Assembly: GCA_900317055.1 (NCBI GenBank)
Contig: ONFF01000012.1
Location: forward strand, 1-64,000
Length of the DNA stretch: 64,000 nucleotides
Direction of reading: 5' to 3'
Origin: an uncultured Bacteroidales bacterium
Lineage (GTDB): Bacteria > Bacteroidota > Bacteroidia > Bacteroidales > F082
Shown here: positions 42,873-51,266 of the stretch, piece by piece
How positions within the stretch are numbered: the stretch's first letter is position 1
Layout: every line of letters starts with the position of its first letter
Notes under the pieces: generated by a model
The model's database searches: none
What the model saw: only the letters and a program-made list of their open reading frames with translations
Told to the model about the DNA's origin: nothing
Made by a program: the position numbers and the translations under genes

Positions 42873-43448
42873 ATGAAAAAAGTAGCATTATTTGTGGTGC
42901 TGTTCTCGATGATGACCATCAGCGCCAAAGCACAGTGGCTCAATTTTTCCGAAAACCAGAAACGTGCCGTCGTCGGCTTCCACACTGGTCTTGTGGGGTA
43001 TAATGGTGTCGACGACATTCCCAACAAAAGCCTTTCCGATTTGGGTGTAGGCGTCAGCCTCAACGTGTTAGGCGTGTATGCCGATTTCCTCTATGTCTCC
43101 CCCGACCATATGTATGACAGCCATGTTGTTCAAACCAATTGGGACGACCACGATGCCTTTGTCATCAATATAGGTTATCAAATCCCCATCTACCAAGACT
43201 ATGTGTTTATCACTCCTCTCATTGGTTGGAGCCGTGTATCCACCGGCATTACGGAAGGCAACAACATCGGCGTTGATCCTGAAAAACGGTCCATTTACCA
43301 CAAATATCACTCGACTTGGCGTCGCAATGATTTCAACTACGGTGGTATGCTTACCGTAGCTCCTTGCAAGTATTTCGAAATCAATGCAGCATTCACTGCT
43401 CATGCTGCCTATGCCGGCATTGCCTTCAACTTAGCCAATTTTAAATAA
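42873..43448 (+). CDS. Predicted secreted/outer membrane protein
   Basis: 191 residues with a signal peptide ending near SAKAQW. The remainder alternates polar and hydrophobic residues with segments such as VGVSLNVLGVYADFLYV and VINIGYQIPIYQDYVF, suggesting a small beta-barrel. No family recognised. 31 bp separates it from another barrel-like gene that shares the MKK...FAQ/KAQ style leader, so the three genes 42873-45314 probably form one transcript. Confidence 0.7.
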   Translation: MKKVALFVVLFSMMTISAKAQWLNFSENQKRAVVGFHTGLVGYNGVDDIPNKSLSDLGVGVSLNVLGVYADFLYVSPDHMYDSHVVQTNWDDHDAFVINIGYQIPIYQDYVFITPLIGWSRVSTGITEGNNIGVDPEKRSIYHKYHSTWRRNDFNYGGMLTVAPCKYFEINAAFTAHAAYAGIAFNLANFK

Positions 43449-43479
43449 TCCCGACATTTTAACCTAACATCTTTCTTCA

Positions 43480-44280
43480 ATGAAAAAAGCACCTTTGATT
43501 CTCTTGGTTTGTGTCATGATGGGCATCAGTGCATTTGCCCAGACCAGACCTAACAGAGCCTTATACCTGAACATGGGAGGTAGCTATGGTGTTGCCAGTT
43601 CATATGACAACGGCACGGTTCCCTTCTTCATTATGGGCTCTTCAAACATTCAAACCTCTGGCATCACCTACGGATGGAAGCGCTATGAGACAAATCTTGA
43701 GTTCCGCTCCATTAACACCACTTTGAAAAACCCCACTGGCACTTGCCTCGACTACGATGTCTATTATGACTTCCTCTATCGTGTCCACGACTCGGAGAGC
43801 GGCCGCTGGCACCAATGGGTTGGTGGCGATGTCGATGCCTTTATCGACATCCGTCAAATCCCCAGCCTGCAAAACGCATCGACCAATCTTTCGATGTTCG
43901 GCAATCTTGGCCTCGTTTGGAAAGCCGAATTCGACTTCGCCTACAACAAGGACAAGACACATAACTGGCTGACCGCCTATGGAAAAGTGAACCTGCCTTT
44001 GATTGGCGCGGCCAACCGTCCCGACTTCGCCTATGTGGGTGATGGTATAGGGGTGACTGAACCAATAGAGCTCCTCACTGCCCAGCACCACACCTTTGCC
44101 AAGTTCTTCCCTGGCTGCAACACCGATTTGGGTCTGCGCCTCAATTTCAAGAATGGCAACTGCATTGATTTCAACTATCGCTGGGACTTCATCACTACAG
44201 GCAAAAAGGACGTCTACAACTATGTCAACGCCCTTCATAGCTTCAACGCCACATTCATGTTCAACCTTTACAAACAATAA
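43480..44280 (+). CDS. Predicted outer membrane beta-barrel-like protein
   Basis: 266 residues with a signal peptide (ending ISAFAQT). Repeating amphipathic strands (LYLNMGGSYGVA, TSGITYGWKRYETNLEF, IDFNYRWDFITTG) suggest a porin-like or transport-associated barrel. It ends in FMFNLYKQ. I do not recognise the family. It lies 5 bp before the S41 protease gene, so it may be a partner or be functionally linked to it. Confidence 0.7.
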   Translation: MKKAPLILLVCVMMGISAFAQTRPNRALYLNMGGSYGVASSYDNGTVPFFIMGSSNIQTSGITYGWKRYETNLEFRSINTTLKNPTGTCLDYDVYYDFLYRVHDSESGRWHQWVGGDVDAFIDIRQIPSLQNASTNLSMFGNLGLVWKAEFDFAYNKDKTHNWLTAYGKVNLPLIGAANRPDFAYVGDGIGVTEPIELLTAQHHTFAKFFPGCNTDLGLRLNFKNGNCIDFNYRWDFITTGKKDVYNYVNALHSFNATFMFNLYKQ

Positions 44281-44285
44281 TCGCT

Positions 44286-45314
44286 ATGAAAAATATCCGT
44301 ACCATACTTTTCTGCCTTCTTGCACTGGCCTTTGCCTCTTGCGAGCGCATCGTTTCCGACAAGGACGCACCCGACAATCCAGTCAACGTTTTCGAATATC
44401 TTTGGAACAAAGTGGACACACAATATGCCTTCTTCGACATTAAGGGCGTCGATTGGGATTCCATTCATAAGGTCTATCGTTCTAAAGTGAATGATGAGAT
44501 GACCGATGATAGTTTGTTCAAAGTCTGCGCCGCCATGATCAACACTTTGAAGGACGGCCACACCAACCTTTGGAGTAGCTTCAATGTCTCACATAGTGAC
44601 TCCTTGTTCTATCTGATGATGGAAGGCGGCCAATTTGATGCCAATGTCGTGGCCACCAACTATCTGACGCCTTATGGTTACACCACCGGCAGTCTCTCCC
44701 ATAACTTCATCCGCAATGGTAAAGTGGGTTACATCCGTTATTCATCTTTCAGTAGCGATATCAGCGACCGCGACCTGTTGTTTGTACTAGATCGCTACAA
44801 GGACTGCAAAGGCTTGATTCTTGACCTGCGCGACAACGGCGGTGGCGCTTCGACCAATATGACCGCGCTACTCAGCATTTTCGACAATCACAAGCAAGAA
44901 CTGTTCAAGTCACAAATCAAGTCGGGTCCCAAGCATGATGAGTTCACCGACTACCGCACTATTTACGCTGCCGACAGCAGCCTGCTGGGCAACAAGCCTT
45001 ACACCAAGCCCGTAGCCGTGCTGATCGACCGTGGTTCTTACAGTGCCACTTCGTTCTTCGCGGTGGCCACCCAAGCCTACAACAATGTCAAGTTGTTTGG
45101 TGACTACACGGGTGGCGGTATGGGTATGCCCAACGGTGGTTCCCTCCCGAACGGTTGGGTCTATCGTTTCAGCATCACCCGCACCATCGCTCTCGACGGT
45201 GGCAATTATGAAAACGGTGTCCCACCCGATGTGCGCGTCCTCCTCGACCGCGATTTGGCTGCACAAGGCATCGACAACATCATCGAGACCGCTGCGGACT
45301 GGATTATGCAATAA
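44286..45314 (+). CDS. S41-family peptidase, lipoprotein
   Basis: 342 residues. Lipobox at AFASCERIV. S41 features: DGHTNLWSSF, VGYIRYSSFSSDISDRD, GLILDLRDNGGGASTN, the nucleophile Ser in DRGSYSATSFFAVA and the Lys/Gln region after it (FGDYTGGGMGMPNG). No PDZ domain is evident between, unlike CtpA. Expected to be an outer-membrane-anchored carboxyl-terminal-type protease acting in the periplasm or outside. Followed by a hairpin terminator. Confidence 0.88.
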   Translation: MKNIRTILFCLLALAFASCERIVSDKDAPDNPVNVFEYLWNKVDTQYAFFDIKGVDWDSIHKVYRSKVNDEMTDDSLFKVCAAMINTLKDGHTNLWSSFNVSHSDSLFYLMMEGGQFDANVVATNYLTPYGYTTGSLSHNFIRNGKVGYIRYSSFSSDISDRDLLFVLDRYKDCKGLILDLRDNGGGASTNMTALLSIFDNHKQELFKSQIKSGPKHDEFTDYRTIYAADSSLLGNKPYTKPVAVLIDRGSYSATSFFAVATQAYNNVKLFGDYTGGGMGMPNGGSLPNGWVYRFSITRTIALDGGNYENGVPPDVRVLLDRDLAAQGIDNIIETAADWIMQ

Positions 45315-45334
45315 CAAAAAACACCTAATACGAA

Positions 45335-45370
45335 AAAGGCTGCTCTTTCATCAAGAAGGAGCAGCCTTTG
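45335..45370. terminator. Bidirectional terminator hairpin
   Basis: AAAGGCTGCTC (45335-45345) and GAGCAGCCTTT (45360-45370) pair perfectly, with further pairing in the loop. It lies between the converging S41 protease and zinc-ribbon genes. Confidence 0.8.
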
Positions 45371-45391
45371 TTGTGATAGTCACAAACAGAA

Positions 45392-46324
45392 TCAAGCGTT
45401 GTATTGTGCGATGATGCCCTTGTCGACAAGGATACGACCGCAATATTCGCAAACGATGATCTTCTTGTGCGTGCAGATATCCAACTGGTGTTGAGGAGGA
45501 ATACGGTTGAAGCAACCACCACAAGCCTCGTCGAAAATACCAACGACAGCAAGGCCGTTGCGGGCATTCTTACGGATACGCTTGTAAGCAACCAACAAAC
45601 GGTCTTCCACCAACTTCTCGCAGTCGGCCGAACGCTGCAACAATTGTTCTTCTTCCTTCTCAGTGCCTTCCACAAGCGAATGCAACTCGTCTTTCTTCTC
45701 CTTCAGCGAAGCCTTAAGTTCAGTAAGACGCATTTGCGCATCAGCCACCTTCGTTGCCAAATCATTGTCCTTAGCCGTAATCTCCTTGATACGTTTCTCC
45801 GACAACTGATTGTCCAACTGTTGATATTCGATTTCTTTCGTTAAGGAATCATACTCACGGTTGTTGCGCACATTGTTCTGCTGTTCCTCATATTTCTTAA
45901 TCAGGGCCTCGGTCTCCTTAATCTTGATCTTGTAGTCCGAGATGTCCTTCTGATGCTTCTTGCTTTCGTCCTTGAAGTTGGTGATACGGGTCTCCAAGCC
46001 AGCGATTTCATCCTCAATATCCTGAATTTCCAAAGGCAGGTTGCCGCGATAAGCCCTGATTTCATCAATCTTGGAATCAACTTGCTGAAGGGTGTAAAGA
46101 GCAACCAGCTTTTGTTCCACACTCACTTCAACTGGGTCAACAGGTTTCGGAGCTTCTTGCTTCTCAACAGGAGCTTCCTCTGTTGAAGCAGCAACTTCCT
46201 CTTGCGCCTCAGCCTCAGTCTCGGCTTTTGTTGCTTTTTTCGCCGTCTTTTTTGTTTTCTTAACTTCTTCTGCCTCAGTAACTTCAGTCACTTCAGCACC
46301 TTCTATGTTTTCTTTCTTAGCCAT
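45392..46324 (-). CDS. Coiled-coil zinc-ribbon protein (zf-RING_7/PF02591-like)
   Basis: 310 residues. The first 70 are Lys/Glu/Ala rich and probably disordered. Residues about 75-235 form a long coiled coil (QQVDSKIDEIRAYRGNLPLE onward). The end holds four Cys in CGGCFNRI and CEYCGRIL, a zinc ribbon. This domain order is common in Bacteroidota and related to proteins thought to act with nucleic acids. It follows the Nif3-like gene by 7 bp, a frequent pairing in bacteria. Exact role unknown. Confidence 0.88.
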   Translation of the reverse strand: MAKKENIEGAEVTEVTEAEEVKKTKKTAKKATKAETEAEAQEEVAASTEEAPVEKQEAPKPVDPVEVSVEQKLVALYTLQQVDSKIDEIRAYRGNLPLEIQDIEDEIAGLETRITNFKDESKKHQKDISDYKIKIKETEALIKKYEEQQNNVRNNREYDSLTKEIEYQQLDNQLSEKRIKEITAKDNDLATKVADAQMRLTELKASLKEKKDELHSLVEGTEKEEEQLLQRSADCEKLVEDRLLVAYKRIRKNARNGLAVVGIFDEACGGCFNRIPPQHQLDICTHKKIIVCEYCGRILVDKGIIAQYNA

Positions 46325-46331
46325 ATTATGA

Positions 46332-47129
46332 TTACTTGTTTTTTACAAAATAGTGTACCGAATTCGTCTTCGTTTCGGCAATTTCGGCTGCAAAGGTAGG
46401 AAATTTTTTCCTAATCAGCTCATATATTAAGTCTTTCGTGAATTGTTCCGTCTCGAAATGTCCCCCGTCAACCAAGAGGATGTTGCCTTCGGGGACAAAG
46501 AAATCGTGGTATTTGATGTCGGCAGTGAGGTAGACATCGGCTTTTTGCCGTAAGGCATCGGGCATGAAAGGTGTGCCAGAGCCACCACAAAGTGCCACTT
46601 TCTGGATTTTTCTCCCCGTCAAGGCAGAATGGCGCAAGCATGGCGAATCGATGGTTTTTGCAACAAGCTCAAGAAAACCAATTTCTTCCATCGGAGTCTC
46701 AAACTCGCCAATCATACCTGCACCGCATAATTCAGGTTCCGATTCGGAGGGTTGAAGAAAATGCAAGTTTTTCAAGCCAAGGCGTTCGGCCAGCACTCGA
46801 CTCACACCCAAATAGCTGTTATCCAGATTGGTATGCATCGAAATCATAGCGATGTCGTGCTTGACGGCCTTCATTACGGCGCGTTCGATGTAAGTTTGCG
46901 GAGTAAGATGCTTCAAACCACGGAAAATAAGCGGGTGGTGACTGATGATGAGGTCACAATGTTTGGCAATGGCTTCATCCACGATTTCCTCAGTGATGTC
47001 CAAGCAAATCAAGGCTTTATGTGCTTCGGCATTGAGGTCGCCAACTTGAAGACCTGCATTGTCGTAACTCTCCTGCCATTGCAACGGCGCAATCTCAGTG
47101 ATGCAGTTCAAAATGTCTTTTACGGTCAT
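46332..47129 (-). CDS. Nif3-like dinuclear metal centre protein
   Basis: About 265 residues from MTVKDILNCI (47129); the longer ORF to 47357 runs antisense into lpxK and is rejected. DLIISHHPLIFRGL and the late DGGHFETEQF supply the His/Glu metal ligands of the NIF3/YbgI family; SMHTNLDN is also typical. YbgI-like proteins form hexameric toroids with two metals and may act as GTP-cyclohydrolase-like or nucleotide-related enzymes; the true function is unsettled. Co-transcribed with the zinc-ribbon gene and divergent from lpxK. Confidence 0.92.
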   Translation of the reverse strand: MTVKDILNCITEIAPLQWQESYDNAGLQVGDLNAEAHKALICLDITEEIVDEAIAKHCDLIISHHPLIFRGLKHLTPQTYIERAVMKAVKHDIAMISMHTNLDNSYLGVSRVLAERLGLKNLHFLQPSESEPELCGAGMIGEFETPMEEIGFLELVAKTIDSPCLRHSALTGRKIQKVALCGGSGTPFMPDALRQKADVYLTADIKYHDFFVPEGNILLVDGGHFETEQFTKDLIYELIRKKFPTFAAEIAETKTNSVHYFVKNK

Positions 47130-47167
47130 AAATTCAAAATTGAGGCTCAAAATTAGGAAAAAATGTC

Positions 47168-47175
47168 TAATTTTG
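47168..47175 (+). promoter_or_regulatory. -7 element TAATTTTG before lpxK
   Basis: TAATTTTG fits TAnnTTTG, 9 bp before the ATG at 47185, so the leader is very short. It supports the start at 47185 rather than 47098. Confidence 0.45.
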
Positions 47176-47184
47176 ACCCCTACA

Positions 47185-48222
47185 ATGAGAATTTTGCTGC
47201 TACCCATAGCGCTTTTGTACCATATCGTGCTCAGTATCAGGCACAAACTATATGATTGGCACATCTTGAAATCCAAGCGATTCGAGAAACCTGTGATTTG
47301 TGTGGGTAACCTCAACCTTGGCGGGACGGGTAAAACACCGCACACCGAATACCTCATCCGCCTTTTGAAGAACGATTACCGTGTGGCTACTTTAAGCCGT
47401 GGCTATGGTAGGAGAACCAAAGGTTTCAAGCTAGCAGAAACATCAAGCACTTATAATGATTTGGGCGACGAACCGTTGCTCTATTTCAAGAAATACCCGG
47501 GAATTCAAGTCGCGGTGGACGAAGATCGGGTGGATGGTGTGGCTCACCTGCTTTGGGAGCAGGGGGTCGAAGTCGTCCTCCTGGACGATGCCTTCCAACA
47601 TCGAAGCATAAGTGCGGGACTGAATATCCTTTTGACGGAATACCAGCGCCTTTACATGGATGATTACCTCTTCCCTGCCGGCACTTTACGCGATGTGAGA
47701 TCGGCGGCCAAGCGAGCCGACATCATCGTGATTAGCAAGGCTCCGAAAGATTTAAGTGAGCAAGAAAAGCAACAGATAACCGACAAATTAAACACTTCAA
47801 AGAATCAAAAAGTGTTTTTCTCCTACTTGGAGCATGCGGCTTTGCAACCTTTGAACGAAGCGGCAAAGGCATTTTCCCCTGAAGAAGCAGATGGTGCTTT
47901 TGCATTTTGTGGCATCGGCAACCCCAAGCCCTTTGTCGAAGAACTGAAAAAGCGCTATCATACCGTTGATTTTCTGCCTTTTGGAGACCATCATGCCTAT
48001 AAGGAAAACGACATGAAAGCCGTTCTCGATTGGTATGAAAAGCTTGACGGAGAAAAGAAAATCATTGTCACCACCGAAAAAGATGCTGCGCGATTGACAA
48101 ATTCTCCTTATCTTTGTCAGTTTGAACGCACTCCGCTATACGATTTGCCCGTCACGGTGCATTTCCATGAAGAAGAAAAGTTTAACGAAGAAATATTGAA
48201 ATATGTACGAGAGAATTCTTAA
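47185..48222 (+). CDS. lpxK: Tetraacyldisaccharide 4'-kinase (lipid A synthesis)
   Basis: About 345 residues from MRILLLPIALLYH. It phosphorylates the lipid A precursor at the inner membrane. The P-loop is VGNLNLGGTGKTPHTEYLI; DDAFQHRSI carries the catalytic Asp/His region; SRGYGRRTKGF is typical. The N-terminal hydrophobic helix associates with the membrane. It overlaps the purine nucleoside phosphorylase gene by 20 bp, and lpxH lies one gene further on, so lipid A genes are grouped here. Confidence 0.95.
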   Translation: MRILLLPIALLYHIVLSIRHKLYDWHILKSKRFEKPVICVGNLNLGGTGKTPHTEYLIRLLKNDYRVATLSRGYGRRTKGFKLAETSSTYNDLGDEPLLYFKKYPGIQVAVDEDRVDGVAHLLWEQGVEVVLLDDAFQHRSISAGLNILLTEYQRLYMDDYLFPAGTLRDVRSAAKRADIIVISKAPKDLSEQEKQQITDKLNTSKNQKVFFSYLEHAALQPLNEAAKAFSPEEADGAFAFCGIGNPKPFVEELKKRYHTVDFLPFGDHHAYKENDMKAVLDWYEKLDGEKKIIVTTEKDAARLTNSPYLCQFERTPLYDLPVTVHFHEEEKFNEEILKYVRENS

Positions 48223-49039
48223 CACCGTTGGTTACATTAAATTGAAAACCAACGATTTTCAACCTGAAGTCGGCATTGTGTTAGGCTCTGGTTTAGGCGG
48301 CTTGGCCAGTGGCATCACCGTTGAATATGCCATCCCCTATTCAGACATTCCGAACTTCCCTGTCTCCACAGTGAAAGGTCACCAGGGGCAACTGCTTTTT
48401 GGCACCATCGCTGGTCGCAAAGTCATTGCCATGCAAGGCCGTTTCCACTACTACGAAGGCTATCCGATGAGTGAGGTCGCCTTCCCCATCCGCATGATGA
48501 TGCAGTTGGGCATCCAATTCCTCATCCTCAGCAATGCTGCGGGCGGACTCAACCCGAACTTCCGCGTGGGTGATATCATGATCATCAACGACCACATTCA
48601 CGCCATGCCCAATCCTCTGATTGGTCCCCATGACGAGCGTTTCGGTGAGCGTTTCCCCGACATGAGCGAACCATACGACAAACGCCTCATCAAATTGGCA
48701 GATGAGATTGCCATGGAAAAAGGCATTTGGGTGCAACATGGTGTGTATTGTTCCACCTCAGGCCCGACTTATGAAACCCCTGCCGAGTGCCGTTATTTCC
48801 GCATCATTGGTGCCGACACCATTGGCATGTCGACCACACCCGAGGTCATCGTGGCAAGACAAGGCAACCTACCCGTCTTTGGTCTATCCATTGTTTCTGA
48901 CATGGGCAACATCTTTGGCGTGGATCACACCATCACCATCACGCATGAGGAAGTCATCAAGGCCGTGAATGCCGTGGAGCCGAAGCTCATCACCCTCATC
49001 ACCGAGCTCATCCGCCGCAGCGCCGAAATCAAGTTCTGA
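48203..49039 (+). CDS. punA: Purine nucleoside phosphorylase
   Basis: 278 residues, trimeric PNP type. GIVLGSGLGGLASGI is the phosphate loop; GRFHYYEGYPMSEV, LSNAAGGLNPNF and VYCSTSGPTYETPAE are family signatures. It splits purine nucleosides to base and ribose-1-phosphate. ATG 48203 overlaps the end of lpxK; its stop shares a base with the lpxH start (TGATGG), so all three are tightly linked. Confidence 0.93.
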   Translation: MYERILNTVGYIKLKTNDFQPEVGIVLGSGLGGLASGITVEYAIPYSDIPNFPVSTVKGHQGQLLFGTIAGRKVIAMQGRFHYYEGYPMSEVAFPIRMMMQLGIQFLILSNAAGGLNPNFRVGDIMIINDHIHAMPNPLIGPHDERFGERFPDMSEPYDKRLIKLADEIAMEKGIWVQHGVYCSTSGPTYETPAECRYFRIIGADTIGMSTTPEVIVARQGNLPVFGLSIVSDMGNIFGVDHTITITHEEVIKAVNAVEPKLITLITELIRRSAEIKF

Positions 49040-49791
49040 TGGCCGTTTATTTTGTCACCGACTTCCATTTGGGCATTCCCACGCTTGAGGACAGCCAAAA
49101 ACGCGAGCGTAAACTGTTGCGCTTCCTTGATGACATTCGTCCCAACTGCGAAGAGCTTTACCTGATGGGTGACTTGTTCGACTTTTGGTTCGAATACAAG
49201 ACGGTGATTCCCAAGGGCTTCGTAAGGCTGCAAGGCAAGTTGGCCGAATTCGTGGACAACTGCATCCCCGTTCACATGTTCATCGGCAACCATGATTTGT
49301 GGAGTTTCGGCTATTTGCATGATGAACTAGGACTTGAGATGCACCGTGAGCCTGTCGTCAAGACCATCAAAGGCAAGAAATTCTTTTTGGTCCACGGCGA
49401 TGGCAGAGGGCCAGGAGACAAAGGCTACAAGTTCTTGAAAAAGGTGTTTGAGTGCAAGTTCAACCAATGGCTGTTCCGCTGGTTGCATCCTGATTTGGGC
49501 ATCGGTATGGCTTTGAAATGGTCGCATAATCATCGCTTGAAAAAGCTTAAGAACGAGGTAGATCGAGGCTATTACGATGACATCCCTAACACCCGCCTCT
49601 ACCAATACGCTCAAGAGCAGGCACAACTTGACCCTACCATCGATTTCTTCGTCTTCGGCCACCAGCATAAACCCATGCAATACAAGTCAGGCGAACATGC
49701 CTTGACCACTGTCGTTGGCAATTGGATTTATGATTTCACCTATGCGGTGTTTGACGGCGAGACGGTGGAGTTGAAAAATTTTGAATCTTAA
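49039..49791 (+). CDS. lpxH: UDP-2,3-diacylglucosamine diphosphatase (LpxH-like)
   Basis: 250 residues, a metallophosphoesterase with FVTDFHLGIP, YLMGDLFDFWFEY, FIGNHDLWSF, LVHGDGRG and FGHQHKPMQY. It makes lipid X in lipid A synthesis; proximity to lpxK supports this assignment over other phosphoesterases. The stop codon lies inside the first of three 14-bp tandem units. Confidence 0.88.
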   Translation: MAVYFVTDFHLGIPTLEDSQKRERKLLRFLDDIRPNCEELYLMGDLFDFWFEYKTVIPKGFVRLQGKLAEFVDNCIPVHMFIGNHDLWSFGYLHDELGLEMHREPVVKTIKGKKFFLVHGDGRGPGDKGYKFLKKVFECKFNQWLFRWLHPDLGIGMALKWSHNHRLKKLKNEVDRGYYDDIPNTRLYQYAQEQAQLDPTIDFFVFGHQHKPMQYKSGEHALTTVVGNWIYDFTYAVFDGETVELKNFES

Positions 49792-49817
49792 ATTTTGAAT
49801 CTTAAATTTTGAATCTT
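49776..49817. repeat. Three tandem 14-bp units at the end of lpxH
   Basis: AAATTTTGAATCTT is present three times in a row; the first copy encodes the last residues (NFES) and the stop of lpxH spans the join to the second. Confidence 0.9.
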
Positions 49818-49831
49818 AAATACTTACGATT

Positions 49832-51208
49832 ATGCAAATCACCAAAAATTACATCGAAGCCAACAAGGACCGTTTCCTCGAGGAACTCTTTGGCTTAATC
49901 AGAATCCCTTCCATTAGTTCAGAATCAGCCCACAAGCCGGATATGATTCGCTGTGCCGAATACTGGCGCGATGCCATCCTGGCCGCCGGTGCCGACAAGG
50001 CTGAGGTGATGCCCACTGAGGGCAATCCCATCGTCTACGGTGAGAAAATCATCGACCCGAAATTGCCCACCGTCTTGGTTTACGGCCACTACGATGTGAT
50101 GCCCGTCGACCCCATCGACCTATGGCACACCGACCCGTTTGAACCTGTCATCAAGGACGGCAAGATCTGGGCTAGAGGCGCCGACGACGACAAAGGCCAG
50201 TCGTTCATGCACGCCAAGGCCTTTGAGACCATGGTGAAGACCAACACCCTCCCCTGTAATGTGAAGTTTATGCTCGAAGGCGAAGAGGAAATTGGCTCGG
50301 GCAGCCTCTCGAAGTGGGTCGTGGATTACAAAGACCTTGTCAAAGCCGATGTCATCCTCGTTTCCGACACCTCGATGATCGGCCCCGATGTGCCGAGCAT
50401 CACAACTGGTTTGCGCGGTCTCGCCTACTGGGAGATTGAAGTCACTGGCCCCAACGCCGACCTCCACTCCGGCCTCTTCGGCGGCAGCGTGGCCAACCCG
50501 CTCAACACCCTATGCGAGATGATCGCCAAGTGCATGGATGAGAACAACCACATCACCATCCCGCACTTCTACGACGATGTCATCGAATGCTCCGCCCGCG
50601 AACGCGAGCTGCTCAACATGGCACCTTACAACGAGGAAAACTACAAGAACAGCCTCGGTGTGAAAGCCCTGCGCGGGGAAAAAGGCTACACTAAAATAGA
50701 GCGCGTCGGCATCCGTCCCACCTTCGACCTCTGCGGTATGTGGGGTGGCTACACAGGCGAAGGTGCCAAGACCGTGCTGCCTTCGAAGGCATACGCCAAA
50801 CTCTCCTGCCGCCTTGTGCCCGACCAAAACAACGAAAAGATTGCCGTTTTGGTGAAGGACTATCTGGAGAAGAACGCTCCCGACTATGTCACCGTGAAGG
50901 TCACACCGCTGCATGGCGGACAAGCCTACGGCTGCCCTGTTGACCTGCCAGCTTACAAGGCCGCCGAAGCTGCCTATATGGACACTTACGGCAAGCAGCC
51001 CATCCCGATGCGCTCGGGCGGCTCGATTCCGATTATTGCCAGATTCGAGGAAGTGTTGGGCATCAAGTCCATCCTCATGGGCTTCGGTCTCGGCGAAGAC
51101 GCCATCCACTCGCCCAACGAGAACTACCGCCTCGACCACTTCTACAAAGGCATCGAGACCATCATCGCCTTCTATCAGCATTTTGCCAAGGGCGGAGAGA
51201 TAGCATAA
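49832..51208 (+). CDS. M20-family dipeptidase
   Basis: 458 residues. Metal-site motifs are YGHYDVMPVDP (His with Asp), GADDDKGQSF (bridging Asp), FMLEGEEEIGSGSL (Glu-Glu) and a late His in DAIHSPNENYR. A dimerisation domain sits at about 190-350. It likely hydrolyses peptides or a related amide substrate in the cytoplasm; no signal peptide is seen. Preceded by the 14-bp repeats and followed by a terminator. Confidence 0.92.
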   Translation: MQITKNYIEANKDRFLEELFGLIRIPSISSESAHKPDMIRCAEYWRDAILAAGADKAEVMPTEGNPIVYGEKIIDPKLPTVLVYGHYDVMPVDPIDLWHTDPFEPVIKDGKIWARGADDDKGQSFMHAKAFETMVKTNTLPCNVKFMLEGEEEIGSGSLSKWVVDYKDLVKADVILVSDTSMIGPDVPSITTGLRGLAYWEIEVTGPNADLHSGLFGGSVANPLNTLCEMIAKCMDENNHITIPHFYDDVIECSARERELLNMAPYNEENYKNSLGVKALRGEKGYTKIERVGIRPTFDLCGMWGGYTGEGAKTVLPSKAYAKLSCRLVPDQNNEKIAVLVKDYLEKNAPDYVTVKVTPLHGGQAYGCPVDLPAYKAAEAAYMDTYGKQPIPMRSGGSIPIIARFEEVLGIKSILMGFGLGEDAIHSPNENYRLDHFYKGIETIIAFYQHFAKGGEIA

Positions 51209-51230
51209 GCACTTGCAACACAACAAAATG

Positions 51231-51262
51231 AAAAAGGAAGAGTCAGTTGGCTCTTCCTTTTG
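51231..51262. terminator. Bidirectional terminator hairpin
   Basis: AAAAAGGAAGAG (51231-51242) pairs with CTCTTCCTTTTG (51251-51262), followed by further T. It separates the converging dipeptidase and Ntn-hydrolase genes. Confidence 0.85.
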
Positions 51263-51266
51263 TTTT

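Noticed and set aside
49776-49817. Short tandem repeat as a CRISPR array
   Set aside because: Units are 14 bp with no spacers; there are no cas genes in the window.
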